From positions 1,240,001 through 1,304,000 of the forward strand of contig NZ_JACHIN010000001.1 of the NCBI RefSeq assembly GCF_014203235.1: a DNA stretch of 64,000 nucleotides, given 5' to 3'. The first letter of the stretch is position 1, and the number at the start of each line of letters is the position of its first letter. The notes beneath the pieces are model-generated. The model was not told where the DNA came from. It did not search any database and worked only from the letters and a program-made list of their open reading frames with translations. The position numbers were made by a program, and so were the translations under genes. Below are positions 26,276-33,612 of this stretch, piece after piece. This DNA comes from Nonomuraea endophytica. GTDB taxonomy: Bacteria; Actinomycetota; Actinomycetes; Streptosporangiales; Streptosporangiaceae.

Positions 26276-27240
26276 GTGTGCGGCGGCCCGGTGTACGGGA
26301 AGCCGGGCTGCAGGTCGGTGTGCGGCCCGATCCCGTCTCCCTGGATCTTGCCGTTGCTGACCAGCTGCAGGCGGATGTCGGTGACGTCGTCGTCGAGCCG
26401 CCTGCCGTTCGGGTAGCGGGCGGGCTTGGAACGGTCGAAGCGCAGCACGTCGGGCAGGACCGCCTCCAGGGCCTTGGCGGCCTCTTCCGGGGTGTAGCCG
26501 CCGGTGTGCTCCAGCACCTTGACCCACGTGTCCCGATATTTCCGGACGTCGTCTACGGGCTCGCCGGCGTTGTACGCGTCCTTGGCGTCCTCGGCGTTGA
26601 AATAGGCCGTGAGCGACGGGTGGGCGCCCCGGTCCACCGAGACCCACCGCCCGTCCCGTTCGACGACCACGCGGCCCCACAGGCCGATCAGCGGCTCGTC
26701 TCCGAGCACCCGGTCGGGCATCTCCATCGCGATGCTGATCACGTTGTTGCCGGCCATGGTGTCGTTGCCGGTCCACGTGAAGTCGTTGCCGATGCCTTCG
26801 AGGTCGGCGAAGAACGGGTCGCTGCGCAGGCCCACGGAGAGCGTCAGCCAGCCCTCCCTGACGATGTTCGGGTCGGCGCCGAAGCTCACGTCCACGTCGC
26901 GGACGACCACCTCGCCGCTCGCGTGGTGCTCTCCGGCCTGCTCGCCGGTGGCGTGGTAGAGGGTGACCTTCTGACCGCCCTGGGCGTCCGGCTCGGAGAA
27001 GACGAAGCTGAACGCCACGTCGGGCCGGTTGTCCCCGTCGGTGTCGACGTTGAGCCGGTAGACGGCGCCCGGGTACGGGTGCGGACCGGCCGACGGGTCG
27101 AAGCCGAAGGAGTTCACATCCATGATCAACACGGTGTGCTCCCGCCGATCCGGCGACTGGAACGCGAACAGGTCGGTGAGGTCGAGACGGGCGTCCCCCG
27201 CGGGCGGGCGCAGGTTGGGGCCGCTCAGGTGATGTGACAT
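26272..27240 (-). CDS. DUF4331 domain protein
   Basis: 322 residues with no signal peptide. The N-terminus MSHHLSGPNLRPPAGDARLD followed by LTDLFAFQSPDR is the DUF4331 opening. Further family blocks are LIMDVNSFGFDP, YRLNVDTDGDNRPDVAFSF and FTWTGNDTMAGNNVISIAME. The function of the family is unknown. It stands alone between two conservons, reading left on the same strand as the second. Confidence 0.88.
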   Translation of the reverse strand: MSHHLSGPNLRPPAGDARLDLTDLFAFQSPDRREHTVLIMDVNSFGFDPSAGPHPYPGAVYRLNVDTDGDNRPDVAFSFVFSEPDAQGGQKVTLYHATGEQAGEHHASGEVVVRDVDVSFGADPNIVREGWLTLSVGLRSDPFFADLEGIGNDFTWTGNDTMAGNNVISIAMEMPDRVLGDEPLIGLWGRVVVERDGRWVSVDRGAHPSLTAYFNAEDAKDAYNAGEPVDDVRKYRDTWVKVLEHTGGYTPEEAAKALEAVLPDVLRFDRSKPARYPNGRRLDDDVTDIRLQLVSNGKIQGDGIGPHTDLQPGFPYTGPPHT

Positions 27241-27284
27241 GCCCCGCTCGTTCCCGGGCCCGCCTCTGCGTTATCCCAGGATTT

Positions 27285-27662
27285 CTACAAGGCCTTGAGG
27301 CCGCTGATGACCTCTCTGAGCAGGTTCTCCGTCGGAGAGCCCACCTTGCCCAGCGGCTGGCGCACCTGGACCAGCCCGTGGTCGATCAGATCGCCCAGCA
27401 GCACCCGCACCACGCCGACCGGCAGGCCCAGCTCGGCCGCCACCTCGGCCACCGGCGCGCCCCGCCGTTGCGAGATCTGCCCCAGGAGCCTGCGGTGCTG
27501 CGTGCTCAGCTCCGCCTGCGCGGGCACGGGCAGCCCGGTCGCGGCCACCGTCGCCAGCAGGTCGAGAGCCGCCGAAGAGGAACGCGTGCGGCCGCGGGCC
27601 ACCGCGTACGGCCGCACCACCGGCCCGGCCTCCTCATCCACCCACTCGTCCTCGCGACTCAC
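27285..27662 (-). CDS. Conservon 2: DUF742 protein
   Basis: 125 residues: VVRPYAVARGRTRSSS near residue 15, then the winged-helix-like APVAEVAAELGLPVGVVRVL and the closing LLREVISGLKAL. It overlaps the kinase gene by four bases (ATGA) and is clearly paralogous to the DUF742 gene of conservon 1. No roadblock or GTPase gene follows, so it must work without them or with those of another conservon. Confidence 0.93.
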   Translation of the reverse strand: MSREDEWVDEEAGPVVRPYAVARGRTRSSSAALDLLATVAATGLPVPAQAELSTQHRRLLGQISQRRGAPVAEVAAELGLPVGVVRVLLGDLIDHGLVQVRQPLGKVGSPTENLLREVISGLKAL

Positions 27663-29815
27663 GATTCAGATCCCCCGTCCTTCTCGCTGTCCTGGCGTCC
27701 GCGCTGCCAGCCTGACTGCAGCGAGGAGAGCAGCGCCCTCGTCTCCTCGGGCGAGCGTTCCTCCGTCTGTTCCTGTCTTACCCGTTCGTCGGCCTGTTCC
27801 TGCTTCCCCCGTTGCGGAAGATTTGCCTGCCTTGTACGGCGGGGCAGTTCCGTGTTTTTCGTCGTCGTCCGCGTACGGCGCGGCAACCCGGTCTCGGTCG
27901 TGCGCACCACCGACACGGAGACCGACTCCAGCTCGGGCGGCGCGTCGGCCACCGTGGGCAGCGGCTCGATCAGCGACGTCGGCAGGAGCACGATCGCCGT
28001 CGTGCCGCCGTAGGGAGAGGGCTTGAGCGTCACCACCGCGCCGTGCCTGGCCGCGAGCATGCCCACGACCGCGAAGCCGAGCCGCTCGGTCTGCGACGGG
28101 TCGAACTCCTGCGGCCTGGCCAGCCGCTCGTTCACCGCCTGCCTGGCCTCCTCCGGCATGCCCAGGCCGCGGTCCTCGATCTCGACGGCGAAGCCCCGGC
28201 CGACCAGTTCGCCGCGGACCGAGACCTCGTTGCCCGGGGAGGAGAAGGCGGCGCCGTTCTCCATCAGCTCGGCGAACAGGTGCATGAGGTCGGCGACCGC
28301 GGCTCCGGCGACGCCGCACTCGGGCATCGGGTAGACGCGGACCCGGGTGTATTCCTCGACCTGGGCCGCGGCTCCGCTCAGGACGTCCTCGACCGGGATG
28401 GTGGAGCGCCACCTGCGGCCCGCCGTACCTCCTGACAGGAGCACGAGGCCCTCGGCGTGGCGGCGCATGCGGGTGGTCAGGTGGTCGAGGCGGAACAGGC
28501 GCTCCAGGGCCTCCGGCTCCTCGGTCTGGCTCTGCATCTCATCCAGCAGCTTGAGCTGGCGCTGGACCAGCGACTGGCTGCGGCGGGCCAGGTTGCGCAG
28601 CGCCTCGGCGATGCCCTGGCGGAGCCTGGCCTGCTCGACGGCGGCGTCGATCGCGGTGCTCTGCACGCTGTCGAAGGCGGCGGCCAGGTCGACCACCTCG
28701 CTGGTGGAGCCCGCCTGCACCGCGACGGGCGGCGCCTCGGCGACCAGGTCGACGCTCTCGCCCTTGCGCAGGCGGCCGACGAGCTCGGGGAGCCTCAGCT
28801 CGGCGAGTTCCAGCGCGCCGCGGCGCAGCGTGGCCAGCTCGCGGGTGATCCGGCGGCCGACCCGGACCGAGACGATGATGGAGAAGATCACGGCCACCAG
28901 GCCGAGCACGCCCGCGGCGACGGCCCGCAGGATGATGGCGTATCCTGCGGGCTCCATGCGGGCCAGCAGCGCGTCGCCGTTCTTCCAGACGGCTTCGTCG
29001 TAGCCCTTGATCACCGGTTCGGCGACGCCGCGCCAGAGCTCGACGTCGTTCTTGCCGCCCGCGAGGTAGCCGGTGACCATGCGGTCCAGGACCGTCGTGT
29101 CGACCTTCTGGAACGGCACCCGCGACGCGGGTTCGAGGTCGGCCATCGCCCTGGGGTACTGGTAGGACCTGGCGCCGTCGAGGCGGGCCAGCAGCTGGCG
29201 GTCGGCCTCCGACGGCGCGCCGGCGGCGGCGACGATCAGCGCGTGCTCGCGGTTGAGCAGTTCGCGCACCTGGTCGGCGCCGATGAGGCCGCGGGCCTGC
29301 TGGTAGAGCTGCAGGTCGGTGCCGAGGGCGAACGCGGCGTACAGCCGGTGGACGGAGTCGGAGATCTCGCCGTAGGCGGCGATCAGCTCGGCCGGGGTCG
29401 CGGAGCCGCCGTCGACCAGCCGCCGGGCGTCGGCGAGTTCGCCGACGGCCGTGAGGGTCTCCTTGAGCTGGCGGGCCATGTCGGGGCTCAGGGCGGCGAC
29501 GGTGTCCTCGGAAGAGGCCTGCTCGGTGAAGGTCTTGCGGGCCTTGTCGGTCCTGGCCCGGCTCGCGGCCAGCGCCGCGGGGTCGCTCTGGTTTCCGGCC
29601 ACCTTCTCGGCCGAGGCGAGCCGTTCCTGCTGAAGGGCGCTGACCAGAGTGTCGGCATGGTCGATCGCGCCGCGCCACAGAGTGTCGATCTTCAGCAGGT
29701 TGAGTGCGTCACCGGAGGTGGTCCCAGCGGCGAATCCCCAGAGCCCCACGAGGGAGACCAAGGGGATCACGAGCAGCGCCGAGATCTTGAATCGGATGGA
29801 TCTGCCCGATGTCAT
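27659..29815 (-). CDS. Conservon 2: NIT-domain sensor histidine kinase
   Basis: 718 residues with the same architecture as the kinase at 22818: TM1 (IRFKISALLVIPLVSLVGLWGF), NIT-type sensor domain, TM2 near 300-320, then LDHLTTRMRRHAEGLVLLSG, LFAELMENGAAFSSP and EDRGLGMPE. The similarity covers the whole length, so the two are paralogues, but the sensor regions differ enough to expect different ligands. The C-terminal tail is rich in Arg/Gln/Glu. Co-translated with the following DUF742 gene. Confidence 0.93.
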   Translation of the reverse strand: MTSGRSIRFKISALLVIPLVSLVGLWGFAAGTTSGDALNLLKIDTLWRGAIDHADTLVSALQQERLASAEKVAGNQSDPAALAASRARTDKARKTFTEQASSEDTVAALSPDMARQLKETLTAVGELADARRLVDGGSATPAELIAAYGEISDSVHRLYAAFALGTDLQLYQQARGLIGADQVRELLNREHALIVAAAGAPSEADRQLLARLDGARSYQYPRAMADLEPASRVPFQKVDTTVLDRMVTGYLAGGKNDVELWRGVAEPVIKGYDEAVWKNGDALLARMEPAGYAIILRAVAAGVLGLVAVIFSIIVSVRVGRRITRELATLRRGALELAELRLPELVGRLRKGESVDLVAEAPPVAVQAGSTSEVVDLAAAFDSVQSTAIDAAVEQARLRQGIAEALRNLARRSQSLVQRQLKLLDEMQSQTEEPEALERLFRLDHLTTRMRRHAEGLVLLSGGTAGRRWRSTIPVEDVLSGAAAQVEEYTRVRVYPMPECGVAGAAVADLMHLFAELMENGAAFSSPGNEVSVRGELVGRGFAVEIEDRGLGMPEEARQAVNERLARPQEFDPSQTERLGFAVVGMLAARHGAVVTLKPSPYGGTTAIVLLPTSLIEPLPTVADAPPELESVSVSVVRTTETGLPRRTRTTTKNTELPRRTRQANLPQRGKQEQADERVRQEQTEERSPEETRALLSSLQSGWQRGRQDSEKDGGSES

Positions 29816-29878
29816 GACACCTGCTCCCGGTTAGAAGATCGCGGGAGAGGATAGCACCGAAGTAGTAGGCGATTATGA

Positions 29879-30535
29879 TCAATTCGTGAGAAACTTGTGA
29901 TATGTCAGGATTTGGACACGCTTTCCCCAGGCCAGCCTGACCAACCACGCGGCCAGAACCCCTAGCACCGCGACCTCCGCGCCCAGCAGCACGCGCTCCA
30001 CGAGCCCGATCAGCACCCGGTCGCCGGGCATCGCCACGTAGGCGATCGCCAGCACGCCCAGCCCGCCCGCCAGGGCCAGCCACTCCATGGTCCGCGCGAT
30101 CGGCTTCCACCGGGCGTCGGCCGAGAACCTCGGCACGAGCAGCGCGGCCGCCGCCGGCAGGCTGACGAACGCCGCGACCGAGACGTAGCGGTGGATCAGC
30201 GCCGTCGTGCTCATGTCCATCCCGATGGGCGTGGTCGGCACCGCCGCGGCGACGATCAGCGCTCCCGACCACACCCCCAGCAGCCACTGCGGCAGCCCCT
30301 TGATCGGCGCCCCCGCCGCCCGGAGCCCCGCCAGCAGCACGAACGACCCCAGCCCCAGGATCGCCATCCCCAGCTCCGTGACGCCCCCGCGGTCGGCCAC
30401 GGCGTACTCGCTGACGGTCACGTTCATCGGGTCCAGATACGGATCGGGCACGATCTGGCCCACGACGACGGCGATCACCGAGAAGGTGATCGCCAAGAAC
30501 GCGATGTGGGGATAGAACCTCTTTACTGCGGCCAT
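29879..30535 (-). CDS. DUF998 integral membrane protein
   Basis: 218 residues with about six hydrophobic helices. The N-terminal half has DPMNVTVSEYAVADRGGVTE and the middle PTTPIGMDMSTTALIHRYVS, both DUF998 landmarks. Function unknown. A single gene, with the stop 64 bp from the kinase of conservon 2. Confidence 0.8.
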   Translation of the reverse strand: MAAVKRFYPHIAFLAITFSVIAVVVGQIVPDPYLDPMNVTVSEYAVADRGGVTELGMAILGLGSFVLLAGLRAAGAPIKGLPQWLLGVWSGALIVAAAVPTTPIGMDMSTTALIHRYVSVAAFVSLPAAAALLVPRFSADARWKPIARTMEWLALAGGLGVLAIAYVAMPGDRVLIGLVERVLLGAEVAVLGVLAAWLVRLAWGKRVQILTYHKFLTN

Positions 30536-30621
30536 ATCTCAAGACTGCCCGGAGTGGGCCAGCGCAGGCATCGGGCCATACCCCTGACCTGACCCTGATC
30601 CCGTCTCAGGGATTCCCGGGG

Positions 30622-30870
30622 TCAGCGGTCGCGGTCGTCAGGGCCGCCTTCGATGAGGTGGTCCATGACGCGCTCGATGGCCTCTCCCACCGGGCGCAAA
30701 ATGTCGGCCGCCGCGTTGACCAGCGGCGCCACGATCTCGGTCAGCTCGTCGAACAGGTCGGGCTCTTTGGTCTCCGGAGGCGCCCAGCGCATCGAGTCGG
30801 CGCTCATCGCCTCCCAGTCGTCGACCACCCCGTCGATGACGTCGACGATGTGCTCAGGGTCGCTCTGCAT
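30622..30870 (-). CDS. Small acidic protein of unknown function
   Basis: 82 residues, strongly acidic, with no membrane segment or known motif. The middle (PDLFDELTEIVAPLVNAAADILRP) suggests an amphipathic helix. Third codon positions are G/C rich, which favours a real gene, and GGAGAAGG lies just upstream of the ATG. I do not recognise the family. Confidence 0.55.
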   Translation of the reverse strand: MQSDPEHIVDVIDGVVDDWEAMSADSMRWAPPETKEPDLFDELTEIVAPLVNAAADILRPVGEAIERVMDHLIEGGPDDRDR

Positions 30871-30971
30871 GACCTTCTCCCGGGCGGGTCAGTCTCTTAT
30901 GGCCACGGTAACCCGGAAAATGGCAAGTTCGAGGAAAGTGTCCGTAGCGTCCTGGGGACCTGGCCGCTCCT

Positions 30972-31481
30972 CTACGCGGGGATGGAGACGCCCACGCCGC
31001 CTCGGGTCTGCCCGCCGTACCTCTCGATGTCCTTGGCGAGGTCGAGCGGGCGGATGCCGGAGCGGGCGGCGATCACCTCGTCGGTGATGAGCGCGGCGGG
31101 CAGCAGCCAGGAGACCTCGAACTCCAGCCCGTCGGGGTCCTTGGCGTAGAGCGCCTTGGTGGTGGAGTGGTCGGAGGCGCCCGCGAGCGCGCCGAGCTCG
31201 CTCAGCTTGGCCGCGATGCGCCCCAGCTCGTCGAGCGTGTCGACCTCCCATGCCAGGTGATAGAGCCCGACGGAGGTACGCCCGGCGGTCGTGGGACCGG
31301 CCTGCGCGCCCATCTGGAACAGCCCGAGATCGTGGTCGTTGGTCGAGCCCGGCGCCTGCAGGAAGGCGGCGCCCGGCATCTCCATGACGATCTCGAAGCC
31401 GAGCGCGCCGCGGTAGAAGGCGACGCTGCGCTCGACGTCGCGGACGTAGAGCACCGCGTGGTTGAGCCGCTGGACCGGCAT
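30972..31481 (-). CDS. VOC/glyoxalase superfamily protein
   Basis: 169 residues from the ATG at 31481, preceded by GAGGAGGGA. It begins LNHAVLYVRDVERSVAFYRG, the vicinal oxygen chelate beta-alpha-beta motif. Candidate metal ligands are His in LNHAV, His in LGLYHLAWEVDT and Glu in GLEFEVSW. Such proteins are ring-cleaving dioxygenases, glyoxalases or resistance proteins; the divergent MarR gene fits a detoxification role for quinone-like compounds. Its promoter (TTGAAC-N17-TATCTT) overlaps the operator repeats. Confidence 0.87.
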   Translation of the reverse strand: MPVQRLNHAVLYVRDVERSVAFYRGALGFEIVMEMPGAAFLQAPGSTNDHDLGLFQMGAQAGPTTAGRTSVGLYHLAWEVDTLDELGRIAAKLSELGALAGASDHSTTKALYAKDPDGLEFEVSWLLPAALITDEVIAARSGIRPLDLAKDIERYGGQTRGGVGVSIPA

Positions 31482-31501
31482 GACGATCCCTCCTCGGAAA
31501 T

Positions 31502-31545
31502 TTGAACTCTCAAGCAAAGATACCCCGGCTTATATGAGAGTTCAA
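31502..31545. promoter_or_regulatory. Divergent promoter/operator with TTGAACTCTC inverted repeat
   Basis: TTGAACTCTC (31502-31511) and GAGAGTTCAA (31536-31545) are exact reverse complements. The left arm extends to the near-palindrome TTGAACTCTCAA. Leftward, TTGAAC (31545-31540), 17 bases and TATCTT (31522-31517) form a good housekeeping promoter for the VOC gene, with the expected start near the left arm. Both arms would therefore be occluded by a bound MarR protein. Confidence 0.65.
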
Positions 31546-31559
31546 GTAAACTGACCGGC

Positions 31560-32018
31560 ATGACCCGATGGCTCGACGACGAAGAGCAGCGCATCTGGCG
31601 CAACTTCCTGGCCACGACCCAGCTCGTCAACGAGCGCCTGGACCGCCAGCTCCAGCGCGACGCCGGCATGCCGCACACCTATTACATGATCTTGGTGGCC
31701 CTCTCGGAGGCGCCGGGCCGCTCCATGCGCATGACCGACCTCGCCCACCGGGCCCAGTCCTCACAGAGCCGCCTCTCCCACGCCGTGGCCCGCCTGGAGG
31801 AGCGCGGCTGGGTCCGCCGCGCCCCCTGCGCCGACGACCGCCGGGGCAACATCGCCGTCCTCACCGACGACGGCTTCGCCGCCCTGGCCGCCGCCGCCCC
31901 CGGCCACGTCGAAGAGGTACGGCAGAGCCTGTTCGACGCCCTCACCCCCGCTCAACTCCACACCCTCGACGAGATCTGTACGGCGGTGCGGAGCAAAACT
32001 GTCGGCGGCTCGTCGTAG
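31560..32018 (+). CDS. MarR-family transcriptional regulator
   Basis: 152 residues, winged helix-turn-helix. Key parts are MRMTDLAHRAQSSQSRLSHA for the recognition region and the wing CADDRRGNIAVLTDDG. It has one Cys (residue about 97) near the wing, which could serve redox sensing. It is divergent from the VOC gene, with the operator repeats ending 15 bases before its ATG, so autorepression together with control of the VOC gene is expected. Confidence 0.92.
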   Translation: MTRWLDDEEQRIWRNFLATTQLVNERLDRQLQRDAGMPHTYYMILVALSEAPGRSMRMTDLAHRAQSSQSRLSHAVARLEERGWVRRAPCADDRRGNIAVLTDDGFAALAAAAPGHVEEVRQSLFDALTPAQLHTLDEICTAVRSKTVGGSS

Positions 32019-32060
32019 CGTGACCCCGGGGAAAATCTGTCGACGATGAGACGGGGTCGC

Positions 32061-32249
32061 ATGCAAGACACGGACGCAGCGCTGTTCCAGGCCGTTCACG
32101 GCATCGCGGGCAGCCTGGCGGGCCAGCCGGTGCCGGTGGTGATGGAGGCGCTGCTGCGGCAGTTGCCCAAGGCGCCCGGCCTGGAGATCTCGGAGATCCG
32201 CAGGATCGCCGAGGAGATCAGCGTGGGACGTGATCCCTCGGGCCTGTGA
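32061..32249 (+). CDS. Small hypothetical protein upstream of the radical SAM gene
   Basis: 62 residues from the ATG at 32061 (GGGG 4 bases upstream; an ATG at 32046 is in frame but lacks a site). It reads as one helical protein, with VVMEALLRQLPKAPGLEIS and ending DPSGL. It is not an FxSxx peptide, as no aromatic residue lies in the tail. A hairpin with a T-rich flank follows, so it may be a separate transcript from fxsB. Family not recognised. Confidence 0.55.
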   Translation: MQDTDAALFQAVHGIAGSLAGQPVPVVMEALLRQLPKAPGLEISEIRRIAEEISVGRDPSGL

Positions 32250-32265
32250 GACCCGCGGGGCATGC

Positions 32266-32292
32266 GGCCGGCCGGATCTCCGGTCGGCCTTT
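32266..32292 (+). terminator. Hairpin terminator after the small ORF
   Basis: GGCCGGCCGGA and TCCGGTCGGCC pair (one G-T) around two bases, followed by TTTG. It separates the small gene from the fxsB-like gene. Confidence 0.5.
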
Positions 32293-32385
32293 GCTCGTTC
32301 GTGAACATGAGTTTGCCGCCCCCTGAAACGGGGCATACCGGGGCCAATCTCTGCGCTCTAATCTCATCCGTGGGAGCTGATCAGC

Positions 32386-33612
32386 GTGGGAGAAGGCGCG
32401 GGGGACATCATGCCCGGCGAGCGCGAGTGGCCTGGGCCGCTCGACGTCCAGGGTCTCCTCGAATCCGGATGGCGTCCCACGCCGTTCCGGCAGTTCATCG
32501 TCAAGCTTCACAGCCGCTGCAACCTGGCCTGTGACTACTGCTACGTCTACGAGATGGCCGACCAGGGCTGGCGCAGCCAGCCGAGGCGGATGGCCAAGGC
32601 CACCATCGACCGCGTGGCCGCCCGCATCGCCGAGCACGCGTCCAGCCACGGCCTGAGCGGAGTCGAGGTCATCCTGCACGGCGGTGAGCCGCTGCTGGCC
32701 GGCGTCGAGCACACCCGCTACGCGGTCACCGCGCTGCGCGCCGCCCTCGGTGAGACCGAACTGGTCCTGCGGGTGCAGACCAACGGCGTCCTCATCGACG
32801 AGGCGTTCCTGGAGCTGTTCGCCGAGCACGAGGTCTACGTCGGCGTCAGCCTCGACGGCGACGCCGAGGGCCACGACCGCCACCGCCGCCGCTCCTCGGG
32901 CCGCGGCACCTACGACGAGGTGCGGGCCGGCATCGAACGCCTGGCCGCCCCCGAATACCGCCACCTGTTCAGCGGCCTGCTGTGCACGCTCGAACTGGCC
33001 AACGACCCGGTCAAGACCTACGAGGCGCTGGTCGAGTTCCGGCCGCCGATGGTCGACTTCCTGCTGCCGCACGGCAACTGGGAGAGCCCGCCGCCCGGCT
33101 GGTCCGACACCGTCACGCCCTACGGCGACTACCTGTCCGCCGTCTTCGACCGCTGGTACTCGGCGCCGGAGCGGGAGACGCAGATCCGGCTGTTCAGCGA
33201 GATCATCCGGCTGCTGTGCGGCAGGACCTCGCGCAGCGAGGCCATCGGGCTCTCACCGGTGGCCGTGGTCGTGGTGGAGACCAGCGGCGCCGTCGAGCAG
33301 GTCGACACGCTCAAGTCCGCCTACGACGGGGCCGCCGGCACCCTGCTCCACGTGCTCAAGGACTCCTTCGACGCGGTCCTGACCCTCCCGGCGATCGCGG
33401 CGCGGCAGATCGGCATGCGCGCCATGTCCGGCGCGTGCCTGTCCTGCGACCTCGTCCGGGTGTGCGGCGGCGGCCTCTACCCGCACCGGTACCGGCCCGG
33501 CAGCGGATTCCGCAATCCGTCGGTCTACTGCCAGGACCTGTACCGGCTGATCTCCCACATCCGGCGGGTGATGGTCGAGGACGTGTCGCTGCTGTCGCAG
33601 CCCCGCGCCTAG
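32386..33612 (+). CDS. fxsB: FxsB-family radical SAM/SPASM peptide maturase
   Basis: 408 residues. WRPTPFRQFIVKLHSRCNLA leads into the CX3CX2C cluster (Cys45, Cys49, Cys52) of radical SAM enzymes. HGGEPLLAG is the SAM-binding GGE motif and VSLDGDAEGHDRHRR the next core block. A Cys-rich C-terminal SPASM-type region (about 345-385, GACLSCDLVRVCGGG and SVYCQDLY) would bind auxiliary FeS. These features place it with FxsB enzymes, which form cyclophane links in FxSxx-COOH peptides. An ATG at 32410 with GGGGGA upstream is an alternative start. Its stop overlaps that of the convergent fxsT gene by 3 bases. Confidence 0.88.
   Translation: MGEGAGDIMPGEREWPGPLDVQGLLESGWRPTPFRQFIVKLHSRCNLACDYCYVYEMADQGWRSQPRRMAKATIDRVAARIAEHASSHGLSGVEVILHGGEPLLAGVEHTRYAVTALRAALGETELVLRVQTNGVLIDEAFLELFAEHEVYVGVSLDGDAEGHDRHRRRSSGRGTYDEVRAGIERLAAPEYRHLFSGLLCTLELANDPVKTYEALVEFRPPMVDFLLPHGNWESPPPGWSDTVTPYGDYLSAVFDRWYSAPERETQIRLFSEIIRLLCGRTSRSEAIGLSPVAVVVVETSGAVEQVDTLKSAYDGAAGTLLHVLKDSFDAVLTLPAIAARQIGMRAMSGACLSCDLVRVCGGGLYPHRYRPGSGFRNPSVYCQDLYRLISHIRRVMVEDVSLLSQPRA

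Noticed and set aside
32046..32249. Small ORF before fxsB considered as the FxSxx precursor
   Set aside because: Its tail (DPSGL) has no aromatic residue for a cyclophane and the body does not resemble FxsA leaders.
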